DNA from: an uncultured Blautia sp.
Lineage (GTDB): Bacteria; Bacillota; Clostridia; Lachnospirales; Lachnospiraceae
Direction of reading: 5' to 3'
NCBI GenBank assembly: GCA_937900135.1
Contig: CALCDJ010000045.1
Span: forward strand, 9,589-73,588
DNA: 64,000 nucleotides
Every line of letters starts with the position of its first letter. Position 1 is the first letter of the stretch. Below, piece by piece: positions 50,839 to 59,086 of the stretch. Position numbers and translations under genes: made by a program. The notes under the pieces were generated by a model. That model was given only the letters and a program-made list of their open reading frames with translations, did not search any database and was not told the DNA's origin.

Positions 50839-52881
50839 TTGGACGAATGGATTATGGAACGCTTCACCCTTGCCAGGGAGCGGGTTGCTGAAATTGCCGG
50901 GGAACAGGAAACCCAGGAACGATTTCGAGATTTTTTTAAGAAAACAGCTGATTTTTTAATGAAGACATCGGAAATTCTTACACGGAAGGAACAAGAGCAA
51001 AGTCTGGAAGAAGCAGAACTGGAAAATAAAGAACTGTTTCAAGATCTGTTCCCGCAAAATTATGACAGTTGCTACGGAAACCCCACATATTGCGCAGAAA
51101 GACTGGGAGAATACGGACAAGCATTTACGTTTCTGTATGCAGAGCTTCGGGGAACCATTGCGTTTGCGTTTGAAAAACGGTGGTGGGATTTTACCGTTTG
51201 TATGGAACTGTTTTTGGAAGTTTATGCTGCTTTTGAGAACCGGGAAATGCCATCCGTAAGAACGGTGAAAGAAATTCTGCGTTCTTATGTGAATGATTAT
51301 TGTCAGGATATGGTTGGAGAGAGAATCAGGGAAGGTATTGATCCGGAAAAGGATTTTGCAGTAAAGATTATTATGGAATCTGACCTGACGGATCTTCGGT
51401 ATTTGTATCAGTATGGAGAATATGTTTCTGACAATGAAAGAAAAATGGCAGAGTTTCTCAACACGCTTTCCCAGGAACAGATCAATGAAATGGCAAGAAC
51501 CTATACGGAAGGATATCGAATTGGATTCCTGGTTACCAAAAAAGATCTTTCCAAGAAAAAAACAGTAAATATCCGTTATCGCCTGGGATTTGAACGCATG
51601 GTGCGTGCGGCGATTCTCCAATTTGCTGATATGGGGCTTGAGCCGGTAATCTACCGACATGGAGTTCACGCGGTAAACAAAAAGAGCCAGTCGTGGATCG
51701 GTTTTGAAGGAGCGATGGCAAATCCTCAGTATGAGTATGACCATCGTCAGGACTGTGCATTGTTTTTGGATGGCGAGTTTGTGCAGAAAAAACTTCGGGC
51801 GATGCAGATCGCATATGAAAAGTATGAAGAATTGGCTTCTGTTCATGGTGGTCCGGCTGTCATTGAGACATTTGGAGAAATACCTTTTGCCCCGATATCC
51901 AAAACACAGGCATGGACTTTGAACGAAGCGCAGCAGAAACTCTTAGTGGAAATGGATAATGAAGCTGGACAAATTGTAAACCGTTATATCAAAGGGGAGG
52001 AAAGGAGTTTTACCATCATAGCTTATCCAATTCCTGAGATCGGGGAAAATTTCCCGGAAATTTTCGGAGAAATTGTAAAGATCAATAATTTGGACTATGA
52101 GAAATATCAGAGCATTCAACAGACAATCATTGATACGCTGGATACATGCCAATGGGTGGAAATCAAAGGACAGAATGGAAACGAAACAGATCTTCTCATT
52201 CATCTTCATCCCCTGGAAGATCCTGCGCATCAGTCAAATTTTGAAAATGGTGTGGCAGATGTGAACATTCCGGTGGGAGAAGTCTTTACTTCACCAATGC
52301 TTGCAGGAACCGGTGGAATCCTTCATGTATCAAAGGTGTATTTAAACGGCTTACAGTTTCGGGATCTGAAGTTGGTGTTTGACTGTGGACAGGTCATTGA
52401 TTATTCCTGCTCCAATTTTGAAAGTGAAGAAGAGAATCGCAAATATATTGAAGACAACATTTTGTTCCACCATGAAAAATTGGCTATGGGAGAATTTGCC
52501 ATTGGTACCAATACCACTGCTTATGTGGCGGCGCGGAAGTATCAGATTGAAGACCGTCTCCCGATTTTGATTGCAGAAAAAATGGGGCCTCATTTTGCCG
52601 TAGGAGACACCTGTTACAGCTGGGCAGAGGATACGGCAGTGTTCAATCCGGATGGAAAAGAGATTATTGCCAGAGACAATGAAATTTCTGCGCTTCGTAA
52701 GGAAGACCTCAGCCTGGCATATTATGGGTGTCATACAGATATTACCATTCCCTACGAGGAATTGGGAAGTATCTGTGTGATCAATGAAGATGGAGAAAAA
52801 ACTTCTATTATAGAAAAGGGACGTTTTGTGCTGCCTGGAACAGAAGCACTGAATGAACCTTTCGGCAGACAAAATTTGTAA
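50839..52881 (+). CDS. M29-like leucyl aminopeptidase
   Basis: A 680-residue protein whose last 360 residues resemble M29 metallo-aminopeptidases: NIPVGEVFTSPML, GEFAIGTNTTAYVA, AEKMGPHFAVGDTCY. These supply the Glu, Glu and His metal ligands expected for the family. The first 300 residues are an extra helical region that typical M29 proteins (about 410 residues) lack. Start is TTG at 50839 behind AAAAGGAG. No signal peptide, so it acts in the cytoplasm. Confidence 0.8.
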   Translation: MDEWIMERFTLARERVAEIAGEQETQERFRDFFKKTADFLMKTSEILTRKEQEQSLEEAELENKELFQDLFPQNYDSCYGNPTYCAERLGEYGQAFTFLYAELRGTIAFAFEKRWWDFTVCMELFLEVYAAFENREMPSVRTVKEILRSYVNDYCQDMVGERIREGIDPEKDFAVKIIMESDLTDLRYLYQYGEYVSDNERKMAEFLNTLSQEQINEMARTYTEGYRIGFLVTKKDLSKKKTVNIRYRLGFERMVRAAILQFADMGLEPVIYRHGVHAVNKKSQSWIGFEGAMANPQYEYDHRQDCALFLDGEFVQKKLRAMQIAYEKYEELASVHGGPAVIETFGEIPFAPISKTQAWTLNEAQQKLLVEMDNEAGQIVNRYIKGEERSFTIIAYPIPEIGENFPEIFGEIVKINNLDYEKYQSIQQTIIDTLDTCQWVEIKGQNGNETDLLIHLHPLEDPAHQSNFENGVADVNIPVGEVFTSPMLAGTGGILHVSKVYLNGLQFRDLKLVFDCGQVIDYSCSNFESEEENRKYIEDNILFHHEKLAMGEFAIGTNTTAYVAARKYQIEDRLPILIAEKMGPHFAVGDTCYSWAEDTAVFNPDGKEIIARDNEISALRKEDLSLAYYGCHTDITIPYEELGSICVINEDGEKTSIIEKGRFVLPGTEALNEPFGRQNL

Positions 52882-52913
52882 ACAGAACAAAAATTTTCTT
52901 TCCCGGAATCAGG

Positions 52914-52942
52914 TTGACAGAAAAAGGGAATCTTAGTAGAAT
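52914..52942 (+). promoter_or_regulatory. Promoter of the purE operon
   Basis: TTGACA (52914-52919), 17-base spacer, TAGAAT (52937-52942). The leader holds a GAATGTC/GACATTC pair (52957-52963, 52993-52999) but no recognisable riboswitch. Confidence 0.75.
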
Positions 52943-53032
52943 GATTGCGGATAAGTGAATGTCCCTACGAAAAAAGCAATGAGGATGCATGTGACATTCC
53001 ATAAAAAATACATACACAAAAGGAGAACGATT

Positions 53033-53533
53033 ATGGCAAAAGTAGGAATTGTGATGGGCAGTGATTCTGATATGCCCGTAATGAGCAAAGCAGCGGATAT
53101 CCTGGAGAAACTTGGAATTGATTATGAGATGAAGATCATTTCTGCTCACAGGGAACCGGATGTGTTCTTTGATTATGCCAGAACGGCTGAAGAAAAAGGC
53201 TTTAAGGTGATTATTGCAGGTGCAGGCATGGCAGCACATCTGCCGGGAATGTGCGCGGCAATCTTTCCTATGCCGGTAATCGGAATTCCTATGCATACAA
53301 CCTCCCTTGGAGGAAGAGATTCTCTTTATTCCATCGTACAGATGCCATCTGGTATTCCTGTAGCTACAGTAGCCATCAATGGCGGCGCAAATGCCGGACT
53401 TCTTGCTGCAAAAATTCTTGCAACTTCTGATGGAGAGCTTCTGGAACGGTTAAAAGCATACAGCCAGGAACTGAAGGAACAGGTAGAAGCGAAGGACGCA
53501 AGATTACAGGAAGTTGGATATAAAAACTATTAA
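53033..53533 (+). CDS. purE: N5-carboxyaminoimidazole ribonucleotide mutase
   Basis: A 166-residue class I PurE. GSDSDMPVM and SAHREPD form the active site with the catalytic histidine; GGRDSLYSIVQMPSGIPVATVAING is conserved. It moves the carboxylate from N5 to C4 of the AIR ring. The ATG at 53033 follows AAAAGGAG. The partner purK is not in the window. Confidence 0.96.
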   Translation: MAKVGIVMGSDSDMPVMSKAADILEKLGIDYEMKIISAHREPDVFFDYARTAEEKGFKVIIAGAGMAAHLPGMCAAIFPMPVIGIPMHTTSLGGRDSLYSIVQMPSGIPVATVAINGGANAGLLAAKILATSDGELLERLKAYSQELKEQVEAKDARLQEVGYKNY

Positions 53534-53608
53534 TCTTACTCTTTTGTCAGCAGACAAAGTGTTACCATATAAAGAAAAAAATCAGACTTCACAAACAAGG
53601 AGGATATT

Positions 53609-54634
53609 ATGGATTACAAGAGTGCAGGAGTAGATATTGAAGCGGGATATGAATCTGTGGAATTGATGAAGGAGCATGTGAAAAAAACCATGCGGGAAGA
53701 GGTTCTGGGAGGCCTGGGAGGTTTTTCCGGCGCTTTTTCTCTGGCAAAAATCAAGGAAATGGAAGAGCCGGTACTGTTATCCGGTACAGACGGATGTGGA
53801 ACAAAGGTAAAACTGGCGATGGTAATGGATCAGCATGATACCATTGGTATTGACGCAGTTGCAATGTGTGTAAATGATATTGCCTGTGCAGGCGGAGAAC
53901 CTCTGTTTTTCCTGGACTATATTGCGTGTGGAAAAAACTATCCGGAAAAGATCGCTACCATCGTAAAAGGTGTGGCAGAAGGCTGTTTACAGTCTGAAGC
54001 AGCGCTTATTGGCGGTGAGACTGCAGAACATCCAGGTCTGATGCCAGAGGATGACTATGATCTGGCTGGGTTTGCCGTAGGCGTATGTGATAAAAAAGAT
54101 ATGATTACAGGAGAAGAATTAAAGGCGGGAGACGTTCTGATCGGTATGGCTTCCACTGGTGTACACAGCAATGGTTTTTCTCTTGTTCGGAAAGTATTTG
54201 AAATTACGAAAGAATCTCTGGAAACCTACTATGAGGAACTGGGAACCACATTGGGAGAAGCCCTTCTTGCACCTACCAGAATTTATGTAAAAGCGCTGAA
54301 AAGCATTAAAAATGCAGGGGTGCGTGTTCATGCATGCAGCCATATCACAGGGGGCGGCTTCTATGAGAATATTCCCCGTATGTTAAAAGAAGGCACTCAT
54401 GCGGTAGTGGAAAAAGACAGCTATCCGGTGCTTCCGATCTTTAAACTTCTGGCAAAAACCGGAAATATTGAAGAACAGATGATGTACAATACTTATAATA
54501 TGGGACTTGGTATGATTCTTGCTGTAGATCCGGCAGATGTGGACAAAACAATGGAAGCAATCCGGGCAGCAGGAGATACTCCTTATGTAGTTGGCCGTAT
54601 TGAGGCAGGAGAAAAGGGAGTGACCTTATGCTAA
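53609..54634 (+). CDS. purM: Phosphoribosylformylglycinamidine cyclo-ligase
   Basis: A 341-residue AIR synthetase. YKSAGVDIEAGYESVELM is the start, GTDGCGTKVKLA and GETAEHPG the ATP/substrate segments, GLGMILAV the C-terminal motif. It turns FGAM to AIR. It overlaps purN by seven bases. Confidence 0.96.
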   Translation: MDYKSAGVDIEAGYESVELMKEHVKKTMREEVLGGLGGFSGAFSLAKIKEMEEPVLLSGTDGCGTKVKLAMVMDQHDTIGIDAVAMCVNDIACAGGEPLFFLDYIACGKNYPEKIATIVKGVAEGCLQSEAALIGGETAEHPGLMPEDDYDLAGFAVGVCDKKDMITGEELKAGDVLIGMASTGVHSNGFSLVRKVFEITKESLETYYEELGTTLGEALLAPTRIYVKALKSIKNAGVRVHACSHITGGGFYENIPRMLKEGTHAVVEKDSYPVLPIFKLLAKTGNIEEQMMYNTYNMGLGMILAVDPADVDKTMEAIRAAGDTPYVVGRIEAGEKGVTLC

Positions 54635-55254
54635 AACTGGGTGTACTTGTTTCCGGAGGGGGTACAAACCTCCAGGCGATTCTGGATGCCATTGACCAGG
54701 GAAGCATCACCAATGCAAAGGTAGAACTGGTGGTGAGCAACAACCCAAACGCTTATGCCCTGCAGCGGGCCAAAGCCCATGGCATTGCAGCGAAATGTGT
54801 TTCTCCGAAACAGTTTGAAAACAGGGAGCGCTTCCATGAAGCGCTTCTTCAGACGCTTTTGGAAAGCGGAGTAGATCTTGTGGTTTTGGCAGGCTGTCTG
54901 GTGGCAATTCCGCCGTGTATTGTGGAAGCATTCCCCAATCGAATCATTAACATTCATCCTTCTCTGATTCCCTCTTTTTGTGGAGTGGGATATTACGGAC
55001 TTCATGTTCATGAAGGGGTACTTTCAAGGGGAGTAAAAGTGACTGGGGCAACGGTACACTTTGTGGATACGGGAACCGATACCGGTCCCATTATCCTTCA
55101 GAAAGCAGTTGAAGTCAGAGAAGGAGATACACCGGAAATTCTGCAGCGACGGGTAATGGAAGAGGCAGAATGGATCATTCTTCCCCGTGCCATTGATCTG
55201 ATTGCCAATGGAAAAATAACAGTTACAGAGGGTAAGGTCTCAATAAAGGAGTAA
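54628..55254 (+). CDS. purN: Phosphoribosylglycinamide formyltransferase
   Basis: A 208-residue folate-dependent GAR transformylase. VSGGGTNLQAI binds the substrate phosphate, NIHPSLIPSF carries the catalytic His-region, and VHFVDTGTDTGPII the catalytic aspartate. It ends four bases before purD. Confidence 0.96.
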   Translation: MLKLGVLVSGGGTNLQAILDAIDQGSITNAKVELVVSNNPNAYALQRAKAHGIAAKCVSPKQFENRERFHEALLQTLLESGVDLVVLAGCLVAIPPCIVEAFPNRIINIHPSLIPSFCGVGYYGLHVHEGVLSRGVKVTGATVHFVDTGTDTGPIILQKAVEVREGDTPEILQRRVMEEAEWIILPRAIDLIANGKITVTEGKVSIKE

Positions 55255-55258
55255 AAAT

Positions 55259-56533
55259 ATGAAAGTATTGATCGTAGGAAGCGGCGGAAGAGAACATGCC
55301 ATTGCATGGAGCGTGGCAAAAAGCCCTAAGGTGGACAAGATTTACTGTGCTCCCGGAAATGCGGGAATTGCAGAATATGCAGAATGTGTAAACATTGGCG
55401 CCATGGAATTTGAAAAGCTGGCAGATTTTGCAAAGGAGCATCAGGTGGATCTTACCATTATTGGGATGGACGACCCTCTGGTTGGCGGAGTGGTGGATGT
55501 ATTTGAAGAAAGAGGCCTGAAGGTATTTGGGCCAAGGAAGAATGCAGCAATCCTGGAAGGTTCCAAAGCATTTTCAAAGGATCTGATGAAAAAATACCAC
55601 ATTCCCACAGCGGCATATGAGAATTTTGAGGACCCGGATCGGGCTCTTTTTTACCTGCGTACCCAGGCGAAATTCCCCATTGTGTTAAAAGCAGATGGTC
55701 TTGCGCTGGGAAAAGGCGTGCTCATCTGTGAGACACTAGAGGAAGCAGAAGCCGGCGTAAAAGAAATTATGGAAGACAAAAAATTCGGCAGCGCAGGCAA
55801 TACCATGGTAGTGGAAGAGTTTATGACAGGACGGGAAGTTTCTGTGCTTTCCTTCGTAGATGGAAAGACCATTAAGACCATGACTTCCGCACAGGATCAC
55901 AAACGTGCCATGGATGGAGATCAGGGCTTAAATACCGGAGGTATGGGAACCTTTTCCCCAAGTCCCTTCTATACAGAAGAGGTGGATGCATTCTGCCGGA
56001 AATATATTTATCAGCCTACGGTGGATGCAATGGCAAGTGAGGGACGGCCATTCCAGGGAATTATTTTCTTTGGTCTGATGCTTACTGAGGATGGACCGAA
56101 GGTATTGGAATACAATGCCCGGTTTGGAGATCCGGAGGCGCAGGTGGTACTGCCCCGTATGAAAAATGATATTATTGAAGTGATGGAAGCCTGTGTAAAT
56201 GGCACTCTGGATCAGATCCAGCTGGAGTTTGAGGATAATGCGGCTGTATGCGTAGTGCTTGCCAGCGACGGATATCCGGTAAGCTATGAAAAAGGTATTC
56301 CTATGTATGGCTTTGAACAGTTCAAAGACAAAGAGGGATATTACTGCTTCCATGCAGGTACCAAGCTTTTGGATGGTCAGATCGTTACCAATGGGGGACG
56401 TGTCCTGGGCATTACGGCAAAGGGCAAAGATCTGAAAGAAGCAAGAAAAAATGCCTATGAGGCAACTGAGTGGATTACTTTTGCAAATAAATATATGCGC
56501 CATGATATTGGAAAAGCCATTGATGAGGCGTAA
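55259..56533 (+). CDS. purD: Phosphoribosylamine--glycine ligase
   Basis: A 424-residue ATP-grasp ligase. VGSGGREHAIAW is the N-terminal phosphate site; KADGLALGKGVLI and FGDPEAQVVLPR are ATP-grasp motifs. It makes GAR from phosphoribosylamine, upstream of PurN and PurM. Last purine gene of the run; the flavodiiron gene follows 14 bases later. Confidence 0.96.
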   Translation: MKVLIVGSGGREHAIAWSVAKSPKVDKIYCAPGNAGIAEYAECVNIGAMEFEKLADFAKEHQVDLTIIGMDDPLVGGVVDVFEERGLKVFGPRKNAAILEGSKAFSKDLMKKYHIPTAAYENFEDPDRALFYLRTQAKFPIVLKADGLALGKGVLICETLEEAEAGVKEIMEDKKFGSAGNTMVVEEFMTGREVSVLSFVDGKTIKTMTSAQDHKRAMDGDQGLNTGGMGTFSPSPFYTEEVDAFCRKYIYQPTVDAMASEGRPFQGIIFFGLMLTEDGPKVLEYNARFGDPEAQVVLPRMKNDIIEVMEACVNGTLDQIQLEFEDNAAVCVVLASDGYPVSYEKGIPMYGFEQFKDKEGYYCFHAGTKLLDGQIVTNGGRVLGITAKGKDLKEARKNAYEATEWITFANKYMRHDIGKAIDEA

Positions 56534-56547
56534 AGGAGGAGTTACAA

Positions 56548-57741
56548 ATGTATTGTGTAAAAAACGTGACAGAAGATCTGTACTGGGTTGGCGCCAGTGA
56601 CAGAAGACTGGCGCTGTTTGAAAATATTTATCCCATTCCAAGAGGGGTTTCCTATAATGCGTATGTTTTAATGGATGAAAAAACAGTGCTTCTGGATACG
56701 GTTGATAAATCAGTAGAAGAACCGTTTTTTGAAAACCTGGATTATGTACTGGGAGGAAGGGATCTGGATTATCTGATCGTGAATCATATGGAGCCGGATC
56801 ACGGAGCTACCATTGCAGAAGTGGTGCTGCGCCATCCTAATGTGAAGATTGTGGGAAATGCCAAAACCTTTACCATGATGAAACAGTTCTTTGATTTTGA
56901 CGTGGATGCTCACGCACTTGCGATCAAAGAAGGAGATACCTTATGCACCGGTAAACACACCCTTGGGTTTGCCATGATTCCAATGGTGCACTGGCCAGAA
57001 GCAATGGTAACTTATGATGCATATGACAAGGTTTTGTTCAGTGCAGATGCATTTGGTACCTTTGGCGCATTAAATGGAAATATTTTTGCAGATGAAGTTC
57101 GTTTTGAAACAGAATGGCTGGATGATGCAAGAAGATATTTCACAAATATTGTTGGAAAATATGGCACACAGGTACAGGCTGCTTTGAAAAAAACAGCTGC
57201 ATTAGACATTCAGGTAATTTGTCCTCTTCATGGACCTGTTTGGAGAGAGAATCTGGGATGGTTCATTGAGAAATATCAGAAATGGAGCACTTATACCCCG
57301 GAAGATTCCAATGTTTTGATCTTATATGCTTCCATTTATGGAAATACAGAAAATCTGGTTCATGTGTTGGCAGGAAAGCTGGCAGATGCAGGAGAAAAGA
57401 ATATTGCCATGTATGATGTGTCTGTAACCGATCCGTCTTATCTTTTATCAGAAGCATTCCGCTGCGACAGGATCGTATTTGCATCACCTACTTATAATGC
57501 GGGGATTTTCCCGAAAATGGAAACGCTGCTGGCAGAATTAAAGGCTCATAATTTCCAGAATCGTAAGATAGCTGTTATTGAGAATGGAACCTGGGCATTA
57601 TCCGCAGGCAAACTGATGAAAGAAGTCCTTTCTCAGATGAAGAATATGGAAATTTATGACGAAACCATTTCTGTAAAATCTTCCTTAAAAGATACGCAGA
57701 TGGGACAGATTGAAGCAATGGCAGAGTTTTTGACAAAATAA
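56548..57741 (+). CDS. Flavodiiron protein (FprA-type A flavoprotein)
   Basis: A 397-residue protein. A metallo-beta-lactamase-like domain carries the diiron ligands H80-x-E82-x-D84-H85 (NHMEPDHG), HWPE, the SADAFG aspartate and HGPVWR; a flavodoxin domain follows (LILYASIYGNTENL). These enzymes reduce O2 to water or NO to N2O, protecting anaerobes. It probably takes electrons from rubredoxin or another small carrier, which is not encoded nearby. Confidence 0.93.
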   Translation: MYCVKNVTEDLYWVGASDRRLALFENIYPIPRGVSYNAYVLMDEKTVLLDTVDKSVEEPFFENLDYVLGGRDLDYLIVNHMEPDHGATIAEVVLRHPNVKIVGNAKTFTMMKQFFDFDVDAHALAIKEGDTLCTGKHTLGFAMIPMVHWPEAMVTYDAYDKVLFSADAFGTFGALNGNIFADEVRFETEWLDDARRYFTNIVGKYGTQVQAALKKTAALDIQVICPLHGPVWRENLGWFIEKYQKWSTYTPEDSNVLILYASIYGNTENLVHVLAGKLADAGEKNIAMYDVSVTDPSYLLSEAFRCDRIVFASPTYNAGIFPKMETLLAELKAHNFQNRKIAVIENGTWALSAGKLMKEVLSQMKNMEIYDETISVKSSLKDTQMGQIEAMAEFLTK

Positions 57742-57771
57742 ACGCAAGAAGTGAGACAGAGAGGGTAAAAA

Positions 57772-58536
57772 ATGGGAATCAGCAAACAAGAAGCAGTAAA
57801 AGAACTGCAGAACAGAGAACGTGTATACGTAGCATACGCGCAGGCAACCAAGCTTCCGTATGTTACATGTGACGAGGAGACTTTTAACGACCAGGCATGG
57901 GTATTTTCTACAGAGGAAGGAATCAAAGAGTTCGGAAAGAAGAAACTGGATGAGAAGATTCTCCTTATGGGAATGCGCTATGAAAAGAAGGATTATCCAA
58001 GATTTTATGGGACCTTGTATGCAATTGGCGTTAATACTGTGATCTGGGTGGACGGGGAAGAACAGGTTGAAGTAGATCTTCCGGATATTGCCAAACAGAA
58101 TGACATGAGCAAATTGGAGCCATCTAAGCGCCCTCTTTTGAATCCTACGCTGCAGCTTTCCAGCATCTATTTTATGCAGGAACTGCGCCGTCCGGTGGAA
58201 AAAGACGCGCATAGAGATCTGAGAGAATTAGAGGAAGAGGTTCTTGTGAACCTTCGGAAATCCGAGTATCTGATTGGAATGGAAGTCAGTGAAGAAGATC
58301 CGAAAAAAATTAACATTCCCTATCTGAAAGACAAACAGGAGAGAATTCTTCAGCCTGTATTTTCCGATATTATGGAATTTGAAAAATTTGCAAAGGGAAG
58401 AAAAATGCGTATTGCAAAAATTCCTTTTGCCAAGCTGCCAGAGGTGATGATGGAACAGGCACAGGCTTGTGTTATCAATCCAATGGGCTTTAATCTGGTT
58501 TTAAATAAAGAACAGCTGAAGAAAATCATTGGATAA
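57772..58536 (+). CDS. SseB-family domain protein
   Basis: A 254-residue cytoplasmic protein. Residues 15-95 and the C-terminal segment FAKLPEVMMEQAQACVINPMGFNLVLNKEQL resemble SseB N-terminal-type domains. Function is not known outside Enterobacteria, where SseB affects serine sensitivity. It ends at a strong terminator, 30 bases downstream of the flavodiiron gene at its start. Confidence 0.68.
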   Translation: MGISKQEAVKELQNRERVYVAYAQATKLPYVTCDEETFNDQAWVFSTEEGIKEFGKKKLDEKILLMGMRYEKKDYPRFYGTLYAIGVNTVIWVDGEEQVEVDLPDIAKQNDMSKLEPSKRPLLNPTLQLSSIYFMQELRRPVEKDAHRDLRELEEEVLVNLRKSEYLIGMEVSEEDPKKINIPYLKDKQERILQPVFSDIMEFEKFAKGRKMRIAKIPFAKLPEVMMEQAQACVINPMGFNLVLNKEQLKKIIG

Positions 58537-58560
58537 GGGATATCTTCACAGGACACAGAA

Positions 58561-58594
58561 AAAAACAGTCGTCAAAAGCGGCTGTTTTTTCTTT
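58561..58594 (+). terminator. Intrinsic terminator
   Basis: AAAAACAGTCG (58561-58571) pairs with CGGCTGTTTTT (58579-58589), one G-U pair, followed by TCTTTT. Confidence 0.9.
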
Positions 58595-58614
58595 TGAGGA
58601 GGAAGAAAAAAGTA

Positions 58615-58668
58615 TTTTCAAAATCTCTTTCATGTGCTACTATATCTATAACATCTGGCCTGAGCCAG
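58615..58668 (+). promoter_or_regulatory. Promoter and dyad upstream of the GntR-clpC operon
   Basis: TTTTCA (58615-58620), 17-base spacer, TACTAT (58638-58643) with TGC before it (extended -10). CTGGC-CTGA-GCCAG (58655-58668) sits just after the expected transcription start, a typical repressor position. No CtsR-type heptad repeat is seen. Confidence 0.6.
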
Positions 58669-58697
58669 AGAAATACAAGGGATAAGGAGGTTGGCAA

Positions 58698-59075
58698 ATG
58701 GTGATCGAAATTGATTTTAACAGTGATGAAGCCATCTATATGCAGCTGACCAACCAGATCATTATGGGAATCGCCACATCAAGGCTCAGAGAGGGAGATC
58801 AGCTTCCTTCTGTCCGACAGCTGGCGGAAACCATTGGAATCAATATGCATACGGTAAATAAGGCATATACCCTGCTTCGGCAGGAAGGATTTGTCACGAT
58901 AGACCGAAGACGGGGAGCCATGATCTCCATAGATGCAGATAAAATAAAGGCATTGGAGGAAATGAAGGAAAATCTGAGAGTGGCTCTGGCCAGAGGCTGC
59001 TGTAAAAATGTGACAAGAGAAGAGGCCCACCAGCTTATTGACCAGATTTTTGACGAATATCAAGCAAACAGATAG
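58698..59075 (+). CDS. GntR-family transcriptional regulator, YtrA type
   Basis: A 125-residue regulator: winged helix (EAIYMQLTNQIIMGIATSRL, LPSVRQLAETIGINMHTVNKAYTLLRQEG) plus a short helical C-terminal region containing RGCCKN. It has AAGGAGG before its ATG and lies 11 bases upstream of clpC, the place CtsR takes in many Firmicutes. It probably controls this operon, perhaps via the dyad at 58655-58668; the signal is not known. Confidence 0.88.
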   Translation: MVIEIDFNSDEAIYMQLTNQIIMGIATSRLREGDQLPSVRQLAETIGINMHTVNKAYTLLRQEGFVTIDRRRGAMISIDADKIKALEEMKENLRVALARGCCKNVTREEAHQLIDQIFDEYQANR

Positions 59076-59086
59076 AGGAGGACCAT

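Noticed and set aside
52943..53032. ZTP or guanine riboswitch before purE
   Set aside because: Only a 7-bp inverted pair is present; none of the conserved loop motifs is found.
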